This document shows positions 47,344 through 55,235 of a DNA stretch of 64,000 nucleotides, piece after piece; positions within the stretch are counted from its first letter, which is position 1, and each line of letters begins with the position of its first letter. The DNA is from Actinacidiphila acididurans (GTDB lineage: Bacteria; Actinomycetota; Actinomycetes; Streptomycetales; Streptomycetaceae). A model generated the notes under the pieces. That model was not told where the DNA came from. It made no database searches and was given only the letters and a program-made list of their open reading frames with translations. The stretch covers positions 62,001-126,000 of the forward strand of contig NZ_JADKYB010000003.1 of the NCBI RefSeq assembly GCF_016918855.1, in the 5' to 3' direction. The position numbers and the translations under genes were made by a program.

Positions 47344-47418
47344 ATGAGTACTGCTGCCCTGTTGACGAGTCGACGCCCGGTCGATTACGTCCAGGTTGCC
47401 AGCTGTCTGTGTCGTTGA
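47344..47418 (+). CDS. 24-residue leader peptide of the metQNI operon
   Basis: A tiny reading frame starts MSTAALLTSRR and ends VASCLCR, with Cys codons TGT-CTG-TGT just before the stop. Actinobacteria carry short leader peptides of this kind (a basic LLTSRRHVD-like core followed by a Cys-containing end) upstream of sulfur-metabolism genes, where ribosome stalling at Cys codons senses cysteine supply. Here it lies 258 bp upstream of metQ, with a hairpin between, so it probably controls the transporter by translation-linked attenuation. The family link is established knowledge; its mechanism here is inference. Confidence 0.75.
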   Translation: MSTAALLTSRRPVDYVQVASCLCR

Positions 47419-47470
47419 CCTCTTCGCGGCACCGCACGACCTGAGCCGACCGCGCTGATTTCCCCTGCGC

Positions 47471-47493
47471 CCGTGGCCGCCTCCGCGCCACGG
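47471..47493 (+). promoter_or_regulatory. Hairpin between leader peptide and metQ, possible attenuator
   Basis: CCGTGGC (47471-47477) pairs with GCCACGG (47487-47493) across a 9-nt loop, followed by CCTTTC. It sits 52 bp after the leader stop codon. Other GC-rich pairings in 47500-47600 are possible, so the structure is only a candidate. Confidence 0.4.
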
Positions 47494-47676
47494 CCTTTCA
47501 CCTGGCCCGGTCGGCCGTTGGACCTGCTGCTCCCTCGTGCCGCCCGCACCGCGCGGTGAACTGCGCGCCGGCCGCGGCATGTCCGGCCGGATCCACGCGC
47601 CCGCCGCTCGATTCCTGATCGTGCCGCACCGCGCACCGCCCGCTCCACCCCCTGAACCTGCCTGGAGGTAACTGTC

Positions 47677-48645
47677 ATGCCCGAGTCACCCATATCGAGC
47701 GGGGCCCCGGACGAGCCGGATGCCGAGCCCCGACTGCCGTCGCGCGGTGGCGGCCGGCGGCGCATCGCATGGATCGTGTCGGCAGCGGTGGTGCTGGCCG
47801 CCGCCCTGGTGGTCGGCCTGGTCCTGTCGTTCACCGGCGGCTCGGACGATTCCCGGACCGTGCGCATCGGTGTGGTCGACGCCTCCCAGCCGTACTGGCG
47901 GACCTTCGCCGACCTCGCGAAGCAGAAGCTGGGCGTGACCGTGAAGTACGTGAACTTCAACGACTACAGTCAGCCCAATCCGGCGCTGCGCGAGAAGCAG
48001 TTGGACCTCAACGAGTTCCAGCACATTCAGTACCTGGCGAACTACAACACCACCGCGCACGACGATCTGCAGCCCATCGGTGCCACCGCGGTGTACCCGC
48101 TGCCGCTGTACTCGCTGAAGTACCGCACGCCCTCGGCGCTCCCGGACGGGGCGAAGGTGGCGATTCCCAACGACGCGATCAACCAGGCCCGCGGTCTGCT
48201 GGTGCTTCAGTCGGCCGGGCTGCTGACCCTGAAGGACGGCGGCACGGCCTTCTCGACCACCGACGACGTCCTGACGCACAAGGTCGACGTGGTGACGCTG
48301 GACGCCTCGCAGACCGCCGGCGCGGTGCAGAACGGCTCGGTGGCCGCCGCGATCGTCAACAACAACTACGCCACGAGCGCGAAACTGCCGACGTCGGATG
48401 CCATCTTCCAGGACGACCCGGCCGGCACCGCGGCCGCGCCGTACGTGAACATCTTCGTCGCCCGCAGCGCCGACAAGGACAACGCGACCTATCTGAAGCT
48501 GGCCGCGCTTTACCACGACCCGTCCGTGGAGAAGGGAGTGCAGCAGGCCAACGGCGGAACCGCGGTCTTCCGTACGGTGCCGGCCGCGCAGTTGCAGTCG
48601 GAACTGGCGACCGTGGAACAGCAGGCCGGGGCCGCGCGGAAGTAG
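47677..48645 (+). CDS. metQ: MetQ/NlpA-type substrate-binding protein of a methionine ABC importer
   Basis: This 322-residue protein has the NlpA/MetQ binding fold: TVRIGVVDASQPYWRTFADLA, VKYVNFNDYSQPNPALREKQLDLNEFQHIQYL, YSLKYRTPSALPDGAKVAIPNDAINQARGL, and EVVTLDAS-type core seen as KVDVVTLDASQTAG. The expected D-methionine/L-methionine ligand groups cannot be checked. Unlike usual MetQ it has no lipobox Cys: the N-terminal span RIAWIVSAAVVLAAALVVGLV is followed directly by SFTGGSDDS, so it should stay anchored as a single-pass membrane protein. CTGGAGGTAA precedes the ATG. First gene of metQ-metN-metI. Confidence 0.88.
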   Translation: MPESPISSGAPDEPDAEPRLPSRGGGRRRIAWIVSAAVVLAAALVVGLVLSFTGGSDDSRTVRIGVVDASQPYWRTFADLAKQKLGVTVKYVNFNDYSQPNPALREKQLDLNEFQHIQYLANYNTTAHDDLQPIGATAVYPLPLYSLKYRTPSALPDGAKVAIPNDAINQARGLLVLQSAGLLTLKDGGTAFSTTDDVLTHKVDVVTLDASQTAGAVQNGSVAAAIVNNNYATSAKLPTSDAIFQDDPAGTAAAPYVNIFVARSADKDNATYLKLAALYHDPSVEKGVQQANGGTAVFRTVPAAQLQSELATVEQQAGAARK

Positions 48646-48691
48646 CGCGCAGCAGCCCGCACCGGAAGAGGAGACGGAGACGAGGAGGCCG

Positions 48692-49792
48692 ATGTCCGTC
48701 GGTACGCAGGCGGCCGGTGCGCCGCCACAGGTGCACGTCCGCTTCGAGCACGTGGGCAAGACCTTCCCCGGCAAGGGCCGCCGCGGCGCCCCGCTCGTGG
48801 CGCTGGAGGACATCAGCCTGGAGATCAGCCGCGGCGAGGTGTTCGGCATCATCGGCTACTCGGGGGCCGGCAAGAGCACCCTGGTGCGGCTGATCAACGG
48901 CCTGGAGACGCCCACCTCGGGCCGCGTGCACGTGGGCCCGCACGACCTGACCGCGCTGAGCGAACGGGACAGGCGCGAGGTGCGGCGCGACATCGGGATG
49001 ATCTTCCAGCAGTTCAACCTGTTCCGGTCGCGCACCGTCGCCGGCAATGTCGCGTATCCGCTGAAGGTCGCCGGTGTGCGCCGGCCCGAGCGGGACCGCC
49101 GGGTGGCACGGCTGCTGGACTTCGTCGGCCTGCTCGACCGGGCCCATGACCACCCCGAGCGGCTGTCCGGCGGGCAGAAGCAGCGGGTGGGCATCGCCCG
49201 GGCCCTGGCCACCGAGCCGTCGCTGCTGCTGGCGGACGAGGCGACCAGCGCGCTCGATCCGGAGACGACCGGCGAGGTGCTGGCCCTGCTGCGGCGGGTC
49301 AACCGCGACCTGGGTGTCACCATCGTGATCATCACCCATGAGCTCGACGTCATCCGCTCGACCGCGGACCGGGTCGCGGTGCTGGACGCCGGCCGTCTGG
49401 TGGAGACCGGAAGCGTCTACGACGTCTTCGCCCGCCCTCGGACCGAGGCGGCCGGGCGCTTCGTCGGCACGGCGCTGCGTGACCGCCCGTCACCGGCGAC
49501 GCTGGCACGGCTGCGGCGCACGCACAGCGGGCGGCTCGTGACGGTCCGGGTGCGTGACCAGCAGGGTTTCCAGACGCGCCTGGCCCGTACCTTCCTGGAC
49601 CACCAGGTGGCCGCGGAGATCGTGTTCGGCGGCATCAGCGAACTCCAGGAACGCCCCGTCGGCAGCCTGACCTTCGACCTCACCGGTCCCGGCGCGGCCG
49701 TGGACGCCGTGCTCGCGGCGCTGCGCTCCGACGGTGTCGACGTGATCGAGGAGAACCCGGACCCCGAGCCGGACCCCCAGGAAGGGGCCTGA
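48692..49792 (+). CDS. metN: Methionine ABC importer ATP-binding protein MetN
   Basis: This is a 366-residue ATPase with Walker A GYSGAGKSTLVRL, Q-loop IFQQFNLFRSRTVAGN, signature LSGGQKQRVGIARAL, Walker B LLLADEATSALDPETTGE and the switch His in IITHELDV. The C-terminal NIL regulatory domain (about residues 275-350: GRLVTVRVRDQQGFQTRLAR, AEIVFGGISELQERPVGSLT) is the methionine-sensing module that inhibits transport when methionine is plentiful. Length and layout fit MetN well. It follows metQ by 46 bp and precedes metI by 3 bp. Confidence 0.93.
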   Translation: MSVGTQAAGAPPQVHVRFEHVGKTFPGKGRRGAPLVALEDISLEISRGEVFGIIGYSGAGKSTLVRLINGLETPTSGRVHVGPHDLTALSERDRREVRRDIGMIFQQFNLFRSRTVAGNVAYPLKVAGVRRPERDRRVARLLDFVGLLDRAHDHPERLSGGQKQRVGIARALATEPSLLLADEATSALDPETTGEVLALLRRVNRDLGVTIVIITHELDVIRSTADRVAVLDAGRLVETGSVYDVFARPRTEAAGRFVGTALRDRPSPATLARLRRTHSGRLVTVRVRDQQGFQTRLARTFLDHQVAAEIVFGGISELQERPVGSLTFDLTGPGAAVDAVLAALRSDGVDVIEENPDPEPDPQEGA

Positions 49793-49795
49793 AAG

Positions 49796-50455
49796 ATGCA
49801 CGAGTTCGTCACCAACCTGCCGGTGTACCGGGAGGCGATCCGGCAGACCTTCTTCATCGTGATCATCTCGGTCGTCGCCGGCGGGCTGCTCGGCCTGGCT
49901 CTCGGACTGGTGCTGTACGCGACCCGCCCGGGCAACCTGATGGCCAACCGGGCGGTGTTCCTGGCGGTCAACGTGCTGGTCAACGTGATACGGCCGATCC
50001 CGTTCGTCATCTTCCTCACCGCGATCCAGCCCGTCATGCTGCACACGATCGGCACCACGATCGGTACGAACGCCGTCACCTTCGCCCTGTCGTTGTCCGC
50101 GGCGTTCGCGATCAGCCGGATCGTCGAGCAGAATCTGCTCACCGTGGATCCCGGCGTGATCGAAGCCGCCCGAGCCGCCGGCGCCCGGCCGGTCGGCATC
50201 CTGCTGACCGTGCTGATCCCCGAAGCGCTCGGCCCGATGATCCTCGGCTACACGTTCATCTTCGTCGCCGTCGTCGACATGTCCGCCCAGGCGGGCCTCT
50301 TCGGCGGCGGCGGACTGGGCGACTTCGCCATCACCTACGGATCCCAGCGGTACAACTGGCCGGTCGTCTACATCACCGTGGCGACGATCGTCGTCATCGT
50401 GCAGGCCGGCCAATTCCTCGGCAACTGGCTCGCCCGCCGCGCACTTCGACGGTGA
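49796..50455 (+). CDS. metI: Methionine ABC importer permease MetI
   Basis: This is a 219-residue membrane protein with five spans: TFFIVIISVVAGGLLGLALG, NVLVNVIRPIPFVIFLTAIQP and ILGYTFIFVAVVDMSAQAGL. The coupling loop EAARAAGARPVGILLTVLIPEALGPM docks on MetN. LFGGGGLGDFAITYGSQRYN is the conserved C-terminal MetI signature. It ends the operon; no clear terminator was found in the GC-rich 93 bp before the convergent gene at 50549. Confidence 0.93.
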   Translation: MHEFVTNLPVYREAIRQTFFIVIISVVAGGLLGLALGLVLYATRPGNLMANRAVFLAVNVLVNVIRPIPFVIFLTAIQPVMLHTIGTTIGTNAVTFALSLSAAFAISRIVEQNLLTVDPGVIEAARAAGARPVGILLTVLIPEALGPMILGYTFIFVAVVDMSAQAGLFGGGGLGDFAITYGSQRYNWPVVYITVATIVVIVQAGQFLGNWLARRALRR

Positions 50456-50548
50456 ACCGTACGGTGTCCGCTGCTCCCGGAAGGAGGTGGGTGGCGCGGT
50501 CGTCGGCCGGGGCCGGCCGGGCTGCCGGGCCACCCGCCGGGCCTGCGG

Positions 50549-50848
50549 TCAGTGGATCCAGACCAGGACGGGTATGCGCAGCTCGCGGAGGTCGCGGTGG
50601 ACCGTGTACTCGATGACGATCGGCTCGCCCGGGATGTGGATCAGGTACCGGTGGTCGTGGGCGCCCACCGAGCTGCCGGGGGGTTCCTTGCCGGCGTCGA
50701 TCGCGGCGCCGGCCTCGATGGCCAGTGCCCTGATGAAGCGCGCGACGGCCGTGTGCAAGGGGCGCGGCATGGCCTCCATGGCCGCCGCGGGCATCTGCTC
50801 CACGTACGCGGGCCAGCCGCCGCGTCCCCGGCCGCCGGGATCGGTCAC
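50549..50848 (-). CDS. Small protein, possible RelE/ParE-like toxin of a toxin-antitoxin pair
   Basis: This 99-residue protein has a helical N-terminal half and a beta-rich C-terminal half with DHRYLIHIPGEPIVIEYTVH and LRELRIPVLVWIH. The ending, with short strands carrying Arg and His, recalls the RelE/ParE fold, but I do not recognise a named family with certainty. It starts with GTG and overlaps the upstream small gene by 4 nt, the classical antitoxin-toxin order. Alternatively it may be a Streptomyces-specific regulator pair. Confidence 0.6.
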   Translation of the reverse strand: MTDPGGRGRGGWPAYVEQMPAAAMEAMPRPLHTAVARFIRALAIEAGAAIDAGKEPPGSSVGAHDHRYLIHIPGEPIVIEYTVHRDLRELRIPVLVWIH

Positions 50849-51138
50849 CGGGCGTCCTCGGGGACGCCGAGCCGCTCGGCAAGGTCGTCGATGGTGATCA
50901 GGCGCCGTCCGGCCTCGGCGTTCGCGCGGCTGTGCTCCGCGCCGGGCACCCGGTCGACCATTGCCTTCATCCACCAGCGGTCCATCACCGCGTCGATCGG
51001 CTGGCCCGCCTCGGCGCTGAGGACTTCGGCGTAGAACCTGGCCCGGTCCGCCCCGGACAGGGCGTCGCCGATGGCGTTGATGGTGTGGGGGATCGCGCGG
51101 ACCCTGGGGTCCTGGGGCTGCTCGGGCTGGGCGCTCAC
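50845..51138 (-). CDS. Small protein, possible antitoxin partner (DUF6247-like)
   Basis: This 97-residue, mostly helical protein contains SGADRARFYAEVLSAEAG, MDRWWMKAMVDRVPGAEH and an ending LITIDDLAERLGVPEDAR. The tandem Trp motif in a helix resembles small Streptomyces proteins of the DUF6247 type that sit upstream of putative toxins. GGAGGATCCT leads directly to the GTG start. Its stop overlaps the next gene by 4 nt. Confidence 0.65.
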   Translation of the reverse strand: MSAQPEQPQDPRVRAIPHTINAIGDALSGADRARFYAEVLSAEAGQPIDAVMDRWWMKAMVDRVPGAEHSRANAEAGRRLITIDDLAERLGVPEDAR

Positions 51139-51293
51139 AGGATCCTCCGATCGCGAATACGGAATACACGCGGCATGCTACGCGCACCTGCGCGCACGAC
51201 AGGCACGATCACCGTGCTCGTCCCGTCACCGGGCGGGGTGCCCCGCACAATTGTGCGTAGTCGCCTTCGCCGGAAGCGCCGGCCCGGCGTGCT

Positions 51294-51875
51294 TCAACGG
51301 CCATCCGCCGAATTCTGCCCGTCGCCCTGGCGCCGGCGTACCGCCGCGAGCTCGCGCTGGAGCGCGAGGGTGGTCCGTTCCTGGGCTTCATCCGGGACGG
51401 TCTCGGCGAGGACTCGTGCGATCGCGTCCATCGTGTCCTTGAAGTAGGCGGCGTCGTCCGCGTCGCGCCGGGCCTGAGCCTTCTCCACCCGCACACGTAC
51501 GTCCTCGGTGATGCCCGCTGCCCGCGCCGCCGATGCCGCGTCGTGGAGGGTCCGGGCTGCCCGCATGGCGCTGAGAACGGTCTGGCCGAACGCCGCGTGC
51601 CCGGGGCTCGCGCCCTCCCTGTCCAAGCCACCGCGCCGCAGCAGCTCCTGCACCTGCGGCATGGGGGGACGGTCATCGACCGAGGCCGCCTCGGAGAGAT
51701 GGCCGCGCCATGCGGCATTCGCCAGGCCGCCCTCGATCGCGTCGGCCAACGTCGACACCTCCCCGATGAAGTCGAGAAGGCCCGCCGGGGAGGACACCTC
51801 CGCCCCGGCCCGGAGGATCTGATCGGGCAATCCCCGCAGAGGGTTGGGGCGGGCTCCATCGGTGCTGGTGGACAT
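51294..51875 (-). CDS. Hypothetical helical protein
   Basis: This 193-residue protein is not recognised. It is almost entirely helical, rich in Ala, Arg and Glu, with coiled-coil-like stretches such as ARTLHDAASAARAAGITED and AQERTTLALQRELAAVRRRQ. No signal peptide or membrane span is present. Of two adjacent ATGs the second, 51875, is 4 nt after GGAGG and is preferred. It lies between the toxin-antitoxin-like pair and the terminator of the large biosynthetic operon and shows no link to either. Confidence 0.65.
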   Translation of the reverse strand: MSTSTDGARPNPLRGLPDQILRAGAEVSSPAGLLDFIGEVSTLADAIEGGLANAAWRGHLSEAASVDDRPPMPQVQELLRRGGLDREGASPGHAAFGQTVLSAMRAARTLHDAASAARAAGITEDVRVRVEKAQARRDADDAAYFKDTMDAIARVLAETVPDEAQERTTLALQRELAAVRRRQGDGQNSADGR

Positions 51876-52052
51876 CATGCCTCCGTACGGCCGCGCTCCC
51901 AGCGGCGCATAGGTGCTCCGCTGCCGTGCCGTTCTCAGCCTGACAGCCACGCGATGCCCGTGACGCCCTTTCACCCATAGCCATCACTTCACGCTGCGTG
52001 CAGCACTTCGAGGCGGCCGAGCTCCGCATCGAGCCCCGGTCACTGTCGGCCT

Positions 52053-52081
52053 CCCCGGTTGTCGGCGGGCGACAACCGGGG
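52053..52081 (-). terminator. Hairpin terminator of the ATP-grasp/hydrazine operon
   Basis: A perfect 12-bp stem (CCCCGGTTGTCG at 52053-52064, complement at 52070-52081) with loop GCGGG lies 34 bp after the last stop codon of the operon. A second nested repeat with ends CCGACA and TGTCGG follows between it and the gene. Confidence 0.8.
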
Positions 52082-52114
52082 GCACCGACAACCGGCCCGG
52101 GCCGGGCCTGTCGG

Positions 52115-53386
52115 TCAGGCCGACGCGTCCTGCGTCGTGATGCGGATCAGCCCGGCGGCCTGTTCGGCCAGGGTGACGGCGGCCGACGGGTCGGGGCCCT
52201 CGGCGATCACTTCGCCGGCCCGGTCCCAGGAGGAGTGGGTGGGGCGTACCACCGTGCCGGGGGCCGGGGTGACGTGGACGGTGTGGACGCCCGGCAGGGC
52301 CCGGGCCTCGGTGACGCCCTCGACGGCGGTCACCGTGCCGGGGGCCGCGGGGACGAACCGGATGGCGGCGGCGCCCGCGGGGGCGGCCGGGACGTCGGGG
52401 GTGCGGCCGAGCAGGGTCTCCAGGTAGGCGCGCATGAAGGGGAAGTCGTAGGCCAGCCGGATGAGCAGCGGGATCTCGTCGCCCGGCATCCGGGCCGCGC
52501 ACTCCACCAGGACCGGCTCGCCGGACGGGTCGTCGTCCACGATCCACTCGCAGTGCAGCACCCCGGCCCCGAAGCCGGCCGCCGCCGCGAGGCGTTCGGT
52601 GGCGCCGACCAGGCGTGACCGCAGGTCCTCGGGTATCGGCGCGGGCAGCACATGGCCGGTCTCCACCGGGAAGCGGCCGGGCAGCACGTCCTTGGCGGTC
52701 ACGTTGGAAAAGCACGGCCTGCCCCCGGTGACCAGCATCTCCACGCTGAACTCCGCGCCGTGGACGGCCTCTTCGATCAGCACATCGGACGGGATGCCCC
52801 GGTCCGGGACGACCCGGCCCTCCTCCAGGTCGGTGGTCAGCGACCAGCCGGGCCGGATCTGGTCGGGCGAGGACAGGATCTGCACGCCGAGGCTCGCCTG
52901 ACGGCCGGTCGGCTTGAGCACGCAGCTCCCGCCCACCTCGGCCATGAACGCCTCGGCCTCCTCGGGACCGGTCACCAGGGTGTAGCGGGGGTTGCGGATT
53001 CCCGCCCCGGCCGCGAGGTCGCGCAGCCGCCGCTTGTCGCGGAACACCCGGCCGCCCGTCGGCCCGGCGCCCGGCAGACCCAGTACGTCGGCGGCGACGG
53101 CCGCGGCGGTGACGCCGTACTCCACACCGGGCACCACGGCGAGCGCCGCCGGGGCCTCCTCCTTGAGCAGCCGCAGCAGCTCGTCGTCCTTCTGGTACTC
53201 CCGCTCCACCACCCGGGAGACCATCGGGTGGCTCAGGGCCAGGCGGTGCAGGTCGCGCTTGCGCACGACGTCCGGTTCCTCCACCACGAGCACGCTGCCG
53301 TCCGGCAGGTCGCCGGCCAGCTTGCCCAGGATGTTCGCGCTGAAGCCGAAGAAGAGGACCTGCTCGTGGCCTATGCCGTCGATCAC
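52115..53386 (-). CDS. ATP-grasp ligase C (L-amino acid ligase-like)
   Basis: This is a 423-residue ATP-grasp enzyme. The central domain shows the ATP-binding lysine region EVGGSCVLKPTGRQASLGVQ (about 175), the hinge DVLIEEAVHGAEFSVEMLV and the metal-binding end LVECAARMPGDEIPLLIRLAYDFPF. The C-terminal part (GVTEARALPGVHTVHVTPAPG, RAGEVIAEGPDPSAAVTLAEQ) resembles the C-terminal domain of L-amino acid ligases. By family it would join a carboxylate, via acyl phosphate, to an amine, making an amide or peptide bond. GTG at 53386 follows GGAGACC; its start overlaps the GNAT gene by 4 nt. It is the last gene of the operon and resembles ligase A in its C-terminal half. Confidence 0.85.
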   Translation of the reverse strand: MIDGIGHEQVLFFGFSANILGKLAGDLPDGSVLVVEEPDVVRKRDLHRLALSHPMVSRVVEREYQKDDELLRLLKEEAPAALAVVPGVEYGVTAAAVAADVLGLPGAGPTGGRVFRDKRRLRDLAAGAGIRNPRYTLVTGPEEAEAFMAEVGGSCVLKPTGRQASLGVQILSSPDQIRPGWSLTTDLEEGRVVPDRGIPSDVLIEEAVHGAEFSVEMLVTGGRPCFSNVTAKDVLPGRFPVETGHVLPAPIPEDLRSRLVGATERLAAAAGFGAGVLHCEWIVDDDPSGEPVLVECAARMPGDEIPLLIRLAYDFPFMRAYLETLLGRTPDVPAAPAGAAAIRFVPAAPGTVTAVEGVTEARALPGVHTVHVTPAPGTVVRPTHSSWDRAGEVIAEGPDPSAAVTLAEQAAGLIRITTQDASA

Positions 53387-53946
53387 TGCTGGTCTCCAGG
53401 AGGTGGGGTGGGGGTACGGGACACGGATCCGCCGGGTGCCGGATCGGCCGGCGGGACGGGCGCGGGCAGGGGCAGACTGAACCGCACTTTCGCCAACCCC
53501 CTTGCGCCGTACCGACGATAGAAGCGCACGGCACCCTCGTTCCAGTCCGGCGTCTGCCACTCCACGCGCGGCGCGCCCAGCCGGCCCGCGTGCGCGGCGA
53601 CCTCGTCCAGCAGCGCCGCCCCCACCCCCTTGCCGCGGTGCTCGGCGTCCAGGTACAGGCAGTCCAGGTGCACGTACTCACGTACGCTCCAGGCCGCGAA
53701 CTCCAGCGAATAGGCGGCGTACCCCGCCAGTTGGCCGCCAGGTGCGCCACGTGCGCCCGGCGGCTGCGCGACCAGCGCCCAGGCCCGCGGCGCGGGCCCG
53801 GCCGCGGCGTCCAGCAGCGCGGCCACCGCGTCCGGGTGCGGCGGCGCCGCCTTCTCGTACCGGGCGTGATCCGCGTACAGCCGGGCCAGTTCGGCGGCGT
53901 CCGCGCGGGTCGCCGGGCGCAGCGCGTAGCCCGCGGCGGTGATCAC
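53383..53946 (-). CDS. GNAT family N-acetyltransferase
   Basis: This 187-residue GNAT enzyme has YVHLDCLYLDAEHRGKGVGA as the acetyl-CoA pyrophosphate loop and WNEGAVRFYRRYGARGLAKVRFSL as the C-terminal motif. It overlaps both neighbours by 4 nt (GTGA), between two ATP-grasp genes, so it belongs to the biosynthetic operon and may acylate the product or an intermediate. In the triacsin pathway a GNAT enzyme acylates hydrazinoacetate, so an acyl donor other than acetyl-CoA is possible. The last 25 residues are proline-rich and not conserved. Confidence 0.83.
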   Translation of the reverse strand: MITAAGYALRPATRADAAELARLYADHARYEKAAPPHPDAVAALLDAAAGPAPRAWALVAQPPGARGAPGGQLAGYAAYSLEFAAWSVREYVHLDCLYLDAEHRGKGVGAALLDEVAAHAGRLGAPRVEWQTPDWNEGAVRFYRRYGARGLAKVRFSLPLPAPVPPADPAPGGSVSRTPTPPPGDQQ

Positions 53947-55235
53947 CCGGCACCGCCCGCCGGAAGCGCCGGAGGCGCCGGCACCACCAGCACGTCCAGC
54001 CGCCGGTCCAGCTCCGCGGCCACCGCCTCGATCCGGTCCACGTCGGCGGGTTCGCGGTAGGGGCCGGCCACGCTCAGCGAGCCGGCGATGTCGTAGCCCT
54101 CCGGCGCCCGCCGCAGCCGGTCGCCGGGCCGCGCCACCGGCACGTACGACTGGAAGTGCGGCGACAGGGCCGCCTGCCCGGGGGTGTTCCGCAGTACCAC
54201 GCCGGTCCGGTAGGCGTACGTGATGCAGGTGGCGCGGCGGGCCGGCAGCCGGGGCGTCTCGCCCGCCCACACCTCCTCGTGGCCGTCGGCGCCGAGCGCC
54301 TTGACGTACAGCCGCACCACGTCGATGCCGTGCACCTCGCGCAGGTTGCGGTAGTTCTGCCCGCCGCTCATCCGGGTGCTGAACTCCACCACCCGGAACT
54401 GCCCGTCGGCGTCCTGCCGCAGCTCGATGTTGAACAGGCAGTGCTCCACCCGCAGATGCTTGACGACGGCCTCGGCGATGCCCGCCAGTTCCGGTTCCAG
54501 CTCGGGGCGGCGGAAGGGCAGCGTGTAGAAGTCCTCCTCGAAGTACGGCCCCGGCATGTGCATCTTGTTGATCACCCCGGCCAGGTGGAACCGGCCGAAC
54601 AGCACCACACCGTCGAGCGTCACCTCCTCGCCGGGCAGGAACTCCTCCAGCAGCGCGTACGTCCGCTCGGCGCCGGTGAAGTAGTTGCCGTCGCCGGAGC
54701 GGGCCAGCTCCTCGATGTCGCCGAGCCGGCCCTCCAGTTCCTCCGGGCCGGAGACCAGCGCCACGCCCCGGCTGAACGCGGCGTGCGTGGGCTTGACGAT
54801 CAGCGGATAGCCGATCCGCTCCGCCGCGGCCAGGCCCTCGGCCGTGCTCGACACCGCCGCGTGCCGCACGGTGGGCAGGCCGTGCTCGTCCAGGAACTCC
54901 CGCTGCCGCCGTTTGTCCCGGGCGATCGCGTCCGCCTCGGGAACCGCCCAGGCGTGCCCGAGCCGCCGGTTGACCAGCGAGGTCAGGTGGATGTCGGTCT
55001 CCGCGAAGGTCAGCGCGGTGCCGATGCCCTCGGCCGCGGTGATCGCGACCGCCCGGTCCACCGCCTCCCGCACCGGCAGGCCCGCCGGGATCACCGTCAC
55101 CGCGGCGAACCGGCCGTCCACGTCGAGGCCGGGCACCTCGGTGAGCAGGTGCAGCTCCCGGCCCATGGCGCGCAGCGTGTCGATGTGGTCGGCGTGCCAC
55201 AGGACGCTTTTGCGCATGACGAGCAGCAGCCGCAT
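53943..55235 (-). CDS. ATP-grasp ligase B
   Basis: This is a 430-residue ATP-grasp enzyme of a type different from ligases A and C. A Rossmann-like N-terminus (MRLLLVMRKSVLWHADHID) leads to the ATP-grasp body: RIGYPLIVKPTHAAFSRGVALVSG (Lys near 150), ALLEEFLPGEEVTLDGVVL, CLFNIELRQDADGQFRVVEF and STRMSGGQNYRNLREVHG (Mg ligands). It should form an amide bond in the pathway. It starts at the base next to the stop of ligase A and overlaps the GNAT start by 4 nt. A catalytic role on a hydrazine or amino acid is inferred only from context. Confidence 0.85.
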   Translation of the reverse strand: MRLLLVMRKSVLWHADHIDTLRAMGRELHLLTEVPGLDVDGRFAAVTVIPAGLPVREAVDRAVAITAAEGIGTALTFAETDIHLTSLVNRRLGHAWAVPEADAIARDKRRQREFLDEHGLPTVRHAAVSSTAEGLAAAERIGYPLIVKPTHAAFSRGVALVSGPEELEGRLGDIEELARSGDGNYFTGAERTYALLEEFLPGEEVTLDGVVLFGRFHLAGVINKMHMPGPYFEEDFYTLPFRRPELEPELAGIAEAVVKHLRVEHCLFNIELRQDADGQFRVVEFSTRMSGGQNYRNLREVHGIDVVRLYVKALGADGHEEVWAGETPRLPARRATCITYAYRTGVVLRNTPGQAALSPHFQSYVPVARPGDRLRRAPEGYDIAGSLSVAGPYREPADVDRIEAVAAELDRRLDVLVVPAPPALPAGGAG

